From NCBI GenBank assembly GCA_030039095.1, contig JASHQP010000416.1, forward strand, positions 1-11,373: a stretch of DNA of 11,373 bases, read 5' to 3'. The DNA is from Streptosporangiaceae bacterium. Lineage in GTDB: Bacteria; Actinomycetota; Actinomycetes; Streptosporangiales; Streptosporangiaceae. Every line of letters starts with the position of its first letter. The first letter of the stretch is position 1. The position numbers and the translations under genes were made by a program. Below the pieces are notes generated by a model. The model did not search any database. It worked only from the letters and a program-made list of their open reading frames with translations, and was not told the DNA's origin. Below, in pieces: positions 1-6,042 of this stretch.

Positions 1-453
1 CGCGGGGACGTGGTAGGTGATGGTCGAGGGCCCGGTGATGACCGTGCCCTTGAACAGGGTTGTCGTCGCGGAGGAGTTGGTGTAGATCGCGACGTCGTGC
101 GGTACTCCCGAATCCTCGTTCTTGAACGTGATCGTGAACGGCTTGCCGGCCGGGGCCGCGAGGCAGCTCTTGTCGAACTTGATGTCGTGTGCGGAGATCT
201 GCAGCGAGGTGCCGTTCGGCGTGCACGCGGCCGCCGGGTGCGTCCCGCTGGCCGGTGTGGGCGTGGCGGCAGGTGCGGCCGGTGTGGTGGGCGATGACGC
301 GGTAGGCGATGACGCGGTGGGCGACGGGGTGGTCGGAGTGTCGCTCCCCATCCCGGCACTGCTGCAGGCGGTGAGGATGGCGGCCACCGCGGCGAGGATC
401 GCAACGCAGGCCAGCCGCAGGGTTGCGCGTGGTCGTGCGGGTGTCCTATGCAT
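1..453 (-). CDS. Cupredoxin-domain lipoprotein, partial (C-terminus beyond left edge)
   Basis: The first 151 residues are visible. Residues 1-30 form a lipoprotein signal peptide: an Arg-rich start, a hydrophobic stretch at 12-29 and lipobox L-T-A-C with Cys30. Residues 31-72 are a Ser/Thr/Pro/Ala linker built on a 15-bp repeat. From residue 75 the protein is a plastocyanin-like domain that matches the C-terminal domain of the CtaC encoded in the same operon at 63 of 77 positions. It has the first type-1 copper His (H119, in V-P-H-D-V) and the same Cys pair (C77, C97). The expected Cys, His and Met ligands lie past the edge. The ATG at 453 overlaps the end of the subunit IV gene by 8 bp, so translation is probably coupled. 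Inferred role: a lipid-anchored blue-copper electron carrier that docks on the oxidase. A copper chaperone is the alternative. Family assignment is strong; function is inferred. Confidence 0.85.
   Translation of the reverse strand, partial: MHRTPARPRATLRLACVAILAAVAAILTACSSAGMGSDTPTTPSPTASSPTASSPTTPAAPAATPTPASGTHPAAACTPNGTSLQISAHDIKFDKSCLAAPAGKPFTITFKNEDSGVPHDVAIYTNSSATTTLFKGTVITGPSTITYHVPA
286..330. repeat. Three tandem 15-bp repeats in the lipoprotein linker
   Basis: The units at 286-300, 301-315 and 316-330 share the core ggtgggcgatgacgc. The first two differ at one base and the third diverges in its last bases. On the minus strand they encode Ser-Pro-Thr-Ala-Ser-type units of the flexible linker between the lipid anchor and the cupredoxin domain. 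Such repeats allow the tether to change length in five-residue steps. Confidence 0.8.
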
Positions 454-958
454 TGCCGTGTCCAATCCGGGGACTGCCTGGCTCGGGCGTGCCGGGCCCG
501 GGTCCGCCCGGGCCGACGCCGGCAGCTGGATCAGCGAATTCAGCTGGTGGGACCCCGGCCTGCAGGGTGGTATGCGCCATCCGCATGACGTCGACGCGCT
601 GCACGATCCAGGTGAACAGCGTCAGCACGATGATCGTGGCGCCGATGGCCACCAGTGCGAGGGTGAAGCGCACTCCGACCGCGGCCAGCGCGATCCCCAG
701 CGCGAGCAGCGGCGGTGCCCAGCTCGGAGGGAAGACATGCTCCGGTCCTACTTCCGCCTCCGCGCCGGGCTGGTCGGTCGGGTCGGTGTAGCGGCCGGAA
801 TGCAGCACCCAGCCGATGTAGAGCATGGACAGCGCGAACACCCCGAGCATGACACCGGCGGCGACCTGGAGGAACCGAGCGGTGAGAAGTATGAAGACGA
901 CAGTCGCCACCGCCCCGAACGCGCCGAGGACGACCCAGATCCGGGCACCCTGTCTCAT
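446..958 (-). CDS. ctaF: Cytochrome c oxidase subunit IV (actinobacterial type)
   Basis: A 170-residue membrane protein with four predicted helices (about 7-27, 32-52, 83-97 and 99-119). An acidic loop precedes the motif F-P-P-S-W-x-P-L (76-84), which resembles the F-x-P-x-S-W-x-P-L segment of the actinobacterial subunit IV family (Cyt_c_ox_IV). The usual family length is about 130-140 residues; here a Gly/Pro-rich tail after residue 135 makes it longer. The chosen ATG at 958 overlaps the TGA of ctaE in an ATGA, and an upstream in-frame start would run deep into ctaE. Its own stop lies 8 bp inside the next gene. It is a structural, non-catalytic subunit of the oxidase in the cytoplasmic membrane. 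The gene symbol follows actinobacterial usage and rests on position plus this motif. Confidence 0.8.
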   Translation of the reverse strand: MRQGARIWVVLGAFGAVATVVFILLTARFLQVAAGVMLGVFALSMLYIGWVLHSGRYTDPTDQPGAEAEVGPEHVFPPSWAPPLLALGIALAAVGVRFTLALVAIGATIIVLTLFTWIVQRVDVMRMAHTTLQAGVPPAEFADPAAGVGPGGPGPGTPEPGSPRIGHGNA

Positions 959-1542
959 GACACGACCTCCAGCACGAGGAAGGTGAAGACCGACAGGCCC
1001 ACGACGAAGTGCCAGAAGATCGCGGCTGCGGTCATCAGGTCGTGATTGTTTCGCCTGATGACGCCCATCCACTTCCGGTCCAGGACGAGGAACGCGAAGA
1101 CGATGGCGCCGGCCACGTGTGCGCTGTCAAGGACGCTGGTGGTCCAGTAGATGGTGCCGAACCCGTCGGTGCTGACGGTGAAGTTCAGCTGCGACAGGTC
1201 GATGAGCTGCACGGCGAGCGCGCACAGGCCCAGGATGATCCCGCCCCACAGCAGTCGGCCCATGCCGCGCACGTCGCCGAGGCGGATCACCATGCGGGCC
1301 TGGTACATCTGCACGCTGGACAGGATGAGCAGGCCGCTGGCGATAGCGCCGAGCGTCGGGTGGATGACGATCCCGGGAGGCGGCCAGTGGTCAGTCCGGC
1401 CGCGGGCGGTGAACCAGGCGGCGAACAGGGCCGAGAAGAAGATCGCCTCGGAGCAGACGAAGAACACCGTGGCGAGCACGACCGCAGGCACCTTGTCGAT
1501 GCCGCTGGTAGGCGCGTGCGGGGGCTTGGTCTCGACGGCCAT
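955..1542 (-). CDS. ctaE: Cytochrome c oxidase subunit III
   Basis: A 195-residue protein with five predicted helices (about 21-43, 63-80, 95-115, 135-155 and 172-193), the short five-helix form of subunit III found in many bacteria. Family marks are S-E-A-I-F-F-S near residue 31 with the conserved membrane Glu32, the A-H-V-A-G segment at 141 and W-H-F-V at 177-180. The usual family motif as I recall it is W-H-F-V-D-x-V-W; here Asp and Trp are replaced by Val and Ser, so the last helix is divergent. The ATG at 1542 forms a TGATG overlap with ctaD. A GTG at 1545 directly before it is also possible, and GGGAGG lies 6-9 bp upstream of the two candidates. Role: stabilises subunit I and its proton uptake in the oxidase complex. 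Confidence 0.92.
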   Translation of the reverse strand: MAVETKPPHAPTSGIDKVPAVVLATVFFVCSEAIFFSALFAAWFTARGRTDHWPPPGIVIHPTLGAIASGLLILSSVQMYQARMVIRLGDVRGMGRLLWGGIILGLCALAVQLIDLSQLNFTVSTDGFGTIYWTTSVLDSAHVAGAIVFAFLVLDRKWMGVIRRNNHDLMTAAAIFWHFVVGLSVFTFLVLEVVS

Positions 1543-3269
1543 CACGCCTCGCCTCCCGTCAGTGGGTCGCTGCCGGGCGGTGGATCGTCAGGCAGATCGC
1601 CGGGCGAAGCGCTCGCGGCATGAGCCGGCCCGGCAGCGGCGGCCATCCGCATGTCGTAGACCGGGCGCTCGGAGCGGATGCGTGGCACGGAGTCGAAATT
1701 CCACGGTGGCGGCGGCGAGGTCGTCGCCCACTCCAGCGAGTTCGCCTCCCACGGGTCGTCGGGCGCGGTCCGCGGCTTGCGGGCCGTGATGAGCACGTTG
1801 ACGACGAAGACGATTGCGCCGATGCCGATTATGTATGCCCCGACAGTCGAGATGTCGTTGAGTGTCTGGAATTGCGGCAGGTAGCTGGCGATCCGCCGGC
1901 GCATTCCCTCCAGCCCGTCGATGTGCATCGGCATGAAGGCGAGGTTCCCGCCGACGAACCACAGCCAGAAGTGGGTCTTCCCGAGCCGCTCGCTGAGGAA
2001 CCGGCCGGTCCACTTCGGCCACCAGTAGTAGAACCCGCACAAGATGCCCATGGCCGCGCCCCCGAAGAGGACGTAGTGGATGTGCGCCACGACCCAGTAG
2101 GTGGCGTGCAGCTGGTAGTCCACAGGCGGCGAGCCGAGGAACACCCCGTCGACGCCTCCGACCAGGAACATCAGCAAGAACCCGATCGCGAAGTACATCG
2201 CCGAGGTCATCCGGATGCGGCCGCCCCACAGCGTCGCGGTCCAGTTGAAGAACTTCATGCCGGTCGGCACCGCGATCGCGGCGGTCATGACGGCGAAGAA
2301 GGGCGAGTAGGCGGCGCCGGTCGTGAACATGTGGTGGGCCCAGACGCCGAACGAGAGGGTGCCGATCGCCAGCGTCGCCCAGATGAACGCGCGGTAGCCG
2401 AACAGCGGTTTGCGGGAGAAGACCGGGATCACCTCGGAGACGATCCCCATCGACGGCAGGATCAGGATGTACACCTCGGGATGGGCGAAGAACCAGAAGA
2501 TGTTCTGGTAGAGGATCACCCCTCCGCCGCCGACGGCCGGGGAGAAGAAGTTCCCGCCGAAGTTGCGGTCGACGTACAGGGCTATCAGCGCCGAGGTGAA
2601 CGTGGGCAGGGCGAGCACCAGCAGCAGCGAGGTGACCATCATCGTCCAGCAGAAGATCGGCATGCGGTACAGCGTCATGCCCGGCGCGCGCATCTTGAAC
2701 ATCGTCACCAGCAGGTTGATGGCGCCGAGCAGCGACCCGATGCCGACGACGATCAGGCCGAGGATCCACATGTCCTCCCCGTACCCGGGCGACGACCCCA
2801 CCAGGTGGCTCTCCGACAGTGGCGGGTAGCTCGTCCACCCGGCCTGGGCCGCGCCGTACGGCGAGATGAAGCCGCACATGATGATGATCCCGCCGAGCGG
2901 GAACGTCCAGTAGGAGAAGGCGTTGACTCGCGGGAACGCCATGTCCGCCGCGCCGATCATCAGCGGCACCATGTAGTTCGCGATGCCGATCGTGACCGGC
3001 ATGACGAACAGGAAGATCATCACGGTGCCGTGCATCGAGAACATCTGGTTGTAGGTGCTGTAGTTGCCCAGCGTCCCGGCGGGCGTGAGCAGGTTCGTCC
3101 GGATCACCATGGCCAGCACGCCACCGACGAGGAAGAAGCAGAACGCCGTGATCATGTACATGATCCCGATCTTCTTGTGATCGGTGGTGGTGAGCCATTC
3201 CACCCACGCGGGGCGGCGGCGAGGCGACTCCGGATGGATCCCCCGGACCTCTGCCTCTGTGATGGCCAC
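1542..3269 (-). CDS. ctaD: Heme-copper oxidase subunit I (A1 type)
   Basis: A 575-residue catalytic subunit with about 12 membrane helices. It reduces O2 to water at the heme a3-CuB centre and pumps protons. Visible ligands are H80 and H398 for the low-spin heme, H396 for heme a3, and H263, H312 and H313 for CuB. Y267 is the cross-linked Tyr and E265 the gating Glu of H-P-E-V-Y. The D channel (D109, N98, N116) and K channel (K339, T336) are intact, so it should be a pumping A1-type enzyme. Two oddities: the Gly before H-P-E-V-Y is Ala262, and the H-D pair that binds the interface Mg is H388-A389. The tail has the usual D-P-W-E-A-N-x-L-E-W and P-P-P-P-W-N-F motifs. The start is GTG at 3269 with GAGGAGG about 10 bp upstream, and the gene follows ctaC by 21 bp. 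Confidence 0.97.
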   Translation of the reverse strand: MAITEAEVRGIHPESPRRRPAWVEWLTTTDHKKIGIMYMITAFCFFLVGGVLAMVIRTNLLTPAGTLGNYSTYNQMFSMHGTVMIFLFVMPVTIGIANYMVPLMIGAADMAFPRVNAFSYWTFPLGGIIIMCGFISPYGAAQAGWTSYPPLSESHLVGSSPGYGEDMWILGLIVVGIGSLLGAINLLVTMFKMRAPGMTLYRMPIFCWTMMVTSLLLVLALPTFTSALIALYVDRNFGGNFFSPAVGGGGVILYQNIFWFFAHPEVYILILPSMGIVSEVIPVFSRKPLFGYRAFIWATLAIGTLSFGVWAHHMFTTGAAYSPFFAVMTAAIAVPTGMKFFNWTATLWGGRIRMTSAMYFAIGFLLMFLVGGVDGVFLGSPPVDYQLHATYWVVAHIHYVLFGGAAMGILCGFYYWWPKWTGRFLSERLGKTHFWLWFVGGNLAFMPMHIDGLEGMRRRIASYLPQFQTLNDISTVGAYIIGIGAIVFVVNVLITARKPRTAPDDPWEANSLEWATTSPPPPWNFDSVPRIRSERPVYDMRMAAAAGPAHAASASPGDLPDDPPPGSDPLTGGEA

Positions 3270-3290
3270 GGTTCGTTCGCCTCCTCTGGC

Positions 3291-4424
3291 CTACTTGACG
3301 ACGAAGGTGCCGTGCATCGCCGTCGGATGCACGTCACACCGGAAGTAGTAGGTGCCGGCCGGCAGCGCCGGAACGTGATAGGTGACCGTCTTCACGCCGG
3401 TCACGATCTGACCGCGGAACAGCACCTTCGTGGCGGACGAGTTGGTGTAGATCGCCACGTCGTGCGGCACGCCGGAGTCTTCGTTGCGGAAGGTGATGGT
3501 GAACGGCTTGCCGGCCGGAGCGGCCAGGCAACTGGTGGAGAAGTGGATGTTGTGGGCGGAGATCTGCAGCGAGGTGCCGTTCGGCGTGCACGCCGCCGTC
3601 TTGGTCTGCTTCGTCTCCTGGGACGTCAGCCAGCGCTGGAACTGCGCCTGGGTCAGCGGCGCGACGGTGAACCGCATCTGGCTGTGGTACATCCCGCACA
3701 GCTGGGCGCAGGCACCCGGATAGGTATGCCCGGCGCTGTCGCTGTCCAGCACCTCGGTGTAGTAGTTGGTCTGGCCCGGCACCGCGTCCCGCTTCCAGAA
3801 GAACGCCGGGACGAACATCGAGTGGACGACGTCCGCCGACCTGATCACGAAGCGGATCTGCTCCTGGACCGGAAGGTACAGAACCGGGCCCTGTGTCTGG
3901 CTCTGCGCGTTCTGGGTCACCCCGTAGGGCTTGCCGCTGCCGTCGGCGTAGGCGAACGACCACTGCCACTGATAGGCGGTGACGTCGACCGTCAGCCGGG
4001 GAGGCGGATCGGCGTTGATCTGCTCGTAGGTATACAGAGACATGCCGACGAGCGTGAACAGCAGTATCGCTGGCAGAACGGTCCATGCGAGCTCGAGGCG
4101 GTTGTTGCCGTGGATCTGCTTGGGGTAGTCGTTCGGGTCCTGGCCGCGTCGCAGCCGGAACCGGAACACGAACCAGATGATCGCGGCGGCCTCGCCGACG
4201 AACACGACGATGGCGGCGACGAGGTAGACCATCCACAGATGGTGGACGGTGTCGCCGCTCTGGGTGATCGTGTCCGGCTGACACGCGCTGAGCACGAGCA
4301 GGGCGACGACGGCGGCGGCTCCGAGCGACGCGCGGCGCGCGAGCTTGCGGCCGGCAGATGCGCGGCGCGCGAGCTTGCGACCGGTAATTGGACCTTGCCA
4401 CCGTGATGCGGCCATCTGCTTCAC
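3291..4424 (-). CDS. ctaC: Cytochrome c oxidase subunit II fused to a C-terminal cupredoxin domain
   Basis: A 377-residue lipoprotein (lipobox L-S-A-C, Cys48) with two helices (about 64-86 and 112-134) and an outer CuA domain. CuA ligands are H201, C239, C243, H247 and M250, and the aromatic patch Y-Q-W-Q-W lies at 151-155. The middle ligand position, normally Glu, is Gln241. After a short linker (about 256-277) an additional cupredoxin domain fills 278-377, with type-1 copper ligands H321, C363, H366 and M370 and a Cys pair C279/C299 that may form a disulfide. caa3 oxidases carry a cytochrome c domain at this place; here no CxxCH is present. Inferred role: the extra domain passes electrons to CuA. 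The start is GTG at 4424; ATG at 4415 is an alternative and neither has a strong ribosome site. It is the first gene of the operon. Confidence 0.95.
   Translation of the reverse strand: MKQMAASRWQGPITGRKLARRASAGRKLARRASLGAAAVVALLVLSACQPDTITQSGDTVHHLWMVYLVAAIVVFVGEAAAIIWFVFRFRLRRGQDPNDYPKQIHGNNRLELAWTVLPAILLFTLVGMSLYTYEQINADPPPRLTVDVTAYQWQWSFAYADGSGKPYGVTQNAQSQTQGPVLYLPVQEQIRFVIRSADVVHSMFVPAFFWKRDAVPGQTNYYTEVLDSDSAGHTYPGACAQLCGMYHSQMRFTVAPLTQAQFQRWLTSQETKQTKTAACTPNGTSLQISAHNIHFSTSCLAAPAGKPFTITFRNEDSGVPHDVAIYTNSSATKVLFRGQIVTGVKTVTYHVPALPAGTYYFRCDVHPTAMHGTFVVK
4330..4384. repeat. 30-bp tandem duplication in the ctaC signal peptide
   Basis: Bases 4330-4349 are repeated exactly at 4360-4379, and the next bases match as g/a followed by ccgg, giving a period of 30 bp. 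On the minus strand this encodes G-R-K-L-A-R-R-A-S twice (residues 15-23 and 25-33). The result is a signal peptide with a doubled basic N-region before the hydrophobic stretch. The duplication is in frame and probably tolerated. Confidence 0.85.
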
Positions 4425-4569
4425 CAGAACTCAGACTTAGGCACTACGCCGGATACATGTTGCTGAACAAATGATGACTCTAGCGACGCCGGACTCGTAG
4501 CACATCGGACGTCTGCCACATCGAATATGCGGCTTTCAGGATCTGGATTACGTGTGATGCTGTGCAGCC

Positions 4570-4588
4570 CATGCGGTAAAACCGCATG
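4570..4588. promoter_or_regulatory. Perfect 19-bp palindrome, candidate operator
   Basis: The sequence CATGCGGT-AAA-ACCGCATG has two perfect 8-bp arms around a 3-bp centre. It lies 146 bp upstream of the ctaC start, in the divergent region. There is no T-tract after it, and it ends no gene, so an operator for a dimeric regulator is more likely than a terminator. The regulator is unknown. Confidence 0.5.
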
Positions 4589-4693
4589 TTCAATGTGAGA
4601 ATCACGCAATGCCGTCGGCGTGAATGCCGCGGTGCGCCCGAAGGCTCGACAGGTGCGGGGATGCCGATGCAGAATACCGGTCATTGATGGTCA

Positions 4694-4716
4694 TCGCGAT
4701 TTCAGCGTTATCGCGA
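4694..4716. repeat. Inverted repeat TCGCGAT-N9-ATCGCGA
   Basis: Two perfect 7-bp arms (4694-4700 and 4710-4716) flank 9 bp. The repeat lies 124 bp upstream of the gene at 4840. It could be a second operator or an RNA hairpin in that gene's leader. Nothing else in the sequence decides between these. Confidence 0.35.
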
Positions 4717-4839
4717 CAGGGAGCGGCCCGTGAGGAACCCTGGCAGAGTGTCCGCGGCGCTGCTGGCGGCGGCTGCGGCGCCGCCCTGCTCGCCGGGACT
4801 GCAGGTCGCAAGCTGGCTGTTGGGCACGAGGGTCACGAC

Positions 4840-5235
4840 GTGACCACGGAGCCCAGGCCGGGGGATCGGCCGCCGCCCGGCGAGCCCGGGATCGTCGAAG
4901 CTGCCCGGCAGCACATGGCGTGGCTGACGCTGGTGGCCGTGCTCATGGTCGTCGGCTGTGCGGGCGCCACGTGGTGGCAGGTGCAGCGGGCTCTCGACGG
5001 CAACCTGCTGAGCGACTTCTACTCCTTCATGTGGCCCGGTTACGGCTGCTACGTCATTTATCTCTGGATGCAGTTGCGTCGCGACGCCACCTCGCCCGCG
5101 GCCCGTGGCACGCGGCCGGACCCGGTCCCGCGGCCGGACCCGGTCCCGCAGCCGGGCGAGAGTGATGAGGAACTGCGCGCGTACAACCGTTACCTGGCCG
5201 GCAAGAGGGCCGATGCGCAGCGCCGCGGCCGGTGA
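4840..5235 (+). CDS. Small two-helix actinobacterial membrane protein
   Basis: A 131-residue protein of unknown function. A Pro-rich N-terminus is followed by helix 1 (about 26-46), a loop W-W-Q-V-Q-R-A-L-D-G-N, and helix 2 (about 60-79) that opens with Y-S-F-M-W-P. The tail has an exact P-D-P-V-P-R/Q-P repeat and ends with D-E-E-L-R-A-Y-N-R-Y-L-A. The W-x-x-x-R-A-x-x-G-N, Y-x-F-x-W-P and L-x-x-Y-N-x-Y-L-A pattern is, from memory, shared by many small actinobacterial membrane proteins with no known role. The start is GTG at 4840 with GAGGG about 7 bp upstream. The frame is open further upstream, but that extension has no membrane or domain signal. A 17-bp GC-rich inverted repeat (5226-5242) overlaps the stop codon. 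Confidence 0.7.
   Translation: MTTEPRPGDRPPPGEPGIVEAARQHMAWLTLVAVLMVVGCAGATWWQVQRALDGNLLSDFYSFMWPGYGCYVIYLWMQLRRDATSPAARGTRPDPVPRPDPVPQPGESDEELRAYNRYLAGKRADAQRRGR
5113..5148. repeat. Exact 18-bp direct repeat in the small membrane protein gene
   Basis: Bases 5113-5130 and 5131-5148 are identical (cggccggacccggtcccg) and lie directly in tandem. They encode the doubled R-P-D-P-V-P unit in the cytosolic or outer tail after helix 2. The identity at every codon position points to a recent duplication. Confidence 0.85.
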
Positions 5236-5292
5236 CCGGCCGGATCGTCGCCGGGCCGCGGCAAATCCATCTCAACTACGCTCTCGGTTGTC

Positions 5293-5973
5293 ATGAGTGG
5301 TGAGCGTGCAGCGGATGTGTCTTCGCGGGCGGGTGGGCCGCTGAGGGTGTTGCTGGTCGATGATCATGCGGTGGTGCGTGCGGGGTTGCGTCTGCTGATC
5401 GAGCAGCAACCGGATTTGGAGGTGTGTGGTGAGGCGGCGAGTGTGGAGGAGGCTGTTGCGCTGGACTGCGCGCCGGATGTGATCTTGCTGGACCTGGTGC
5501 TGGGTCGCGGTGCGCGGGGTCAGGATGTGGTGCTGGCGGTGGCGGAGGGTTTTCGTGGTGTGCCGGTGCTGGCGTTGTCGATGATCGACAGTCTTGCGGT
5601 TGTCGAGGCGGTGCTTGCTGCTGGTGCCCGTGGTTATGTTCTGAAGGATGCTGCGGCTGATGAGTTGGTGGGGGCCATCCGTTCGGTTGCTTCGGGCAGG
5701 GAGTACCTGCAGCCGTCGCTGGGTGCCGCGATGATCCGGTGGAAGGGCCAGGCGGGTGCGTCGCCGGGTCGTAATACGGTTGAGCTGACCCGGCGTGAGC
5801 GAGAGATTCTGCGGCTGGTGGCGCTGGGGTATACGAATGCGGAGATCTCGGAGGCGTTGTCTTTGGCTGTGCGTACGGTTGAGACCCATCGGTCCCGGAT
5901 CGTGCGCAAGACCGGGGCGCATACCCGGGCTCAGCTTGTCCGGTTCGCCCGGGACGCACAGCTGGTCGAGTGA
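5293..5973 (+). CDS. NarL/FixJ-type response regulator (REC + LuxR HTH)
   Basis: A 226-residue two-component regulator. The receiver domain (about 17-130) has the acidic pair D23/D24, phosphoacceptor D67 in I-L-L-D-L, S96 at the switch position and K118 in Y-V-L-K-D. The LuxR-type DNA-binding domain (about 163-222) has L-T-R-R-E-R-E-I-L, the N-A-E-I-S turn and V-R-T-V-E-T-H-R-S-R-I recognition helix. No sensor kinase gene is in the window, so its signal is unknown. The ATG at 5293 has no Shine-Dalgarno sequence; TACGCT 12 bp upstream could be a -10 element of a nearly leaderless transcript. Codon use is unusual: among codons 17-56, 11 end in T and only 2 in C, unlike the C-rich neighbours. 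That fits separate ancestry or horizontal transfer. Confidence 0.93.
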   Translation: MSGERAADVSSRAGGPLRVLLVDDHAVVRAGLRLLIEQQPDLEVCGEAASVEEAVALDCAPDVILLDLVLGRGARGQDVVLAVAEGFRGVPVLALSMIDSLAVVEAVLAAGARGYVLKDAAADELVGAIRSVASGREYLQPSLGAAMIRWKGQAGASPGRNTVELTRREREILRLVALGYTNAEISEALSLAVRTVETHRSRIVRKTGAHTRAQLVRFARDAQLVE

Positions 5974-6008
5974 CCTGGTGCCGCCGAGGCCGGCCGTGCG
6001 AAGACCGC

Positions 6009-6024
6009 GGTCGCGATCGCGACC
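6009..6024. terminator. 16-bp perfect palindrome between convergent genes
   Basis: GGTCGC-GATC-GCGACC is a perfect palindrome in the 69-bp gap between the stop of the response regulator and the stop of the propeller gene. As RNA it gives a 6-bp G/C stem with a 4-base loop in either direction. There is no T-tract, so a bidirectional weak terminator of the high-GC type is an inference from position. Confidence 0.4.
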
Positions 6025-6042
6025 CCGGATCGCATGCTTGCC

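Larger units (their letters stand above)
4425..4839. other. Divergent intergenic region between ctaC and the small membrane protein
   Basis: These 415 bp separate the leftward oxidase operon from the rightward gene at 4840. The part from 4441 to 4620 is richer in A+T than its neighbours. Frames crossing it on both strands show no recognisable protein and no convincing start. It must hold the promoter of the oxidase operon, but I could not pick a clear -35/-10 pair on the minus strand. It contains two inverted repeats, listed separately. Confidence 0.6.

Noticed and set aside
1620..4406. A 928-codon open frame on the plus strand
   Set aside because: It is antisense to ctaD and ctaC, and its product is rich in Arg, His, Asp and Gly with no domain. 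It arises from G/C codon bias on the real strand.
4421..4684. An 87-codon minus-strand frame in the divergent region
   Set aside because: No domain, no clear ribosome site, and it covers the 19-bp palindrome and the ctaC leader.
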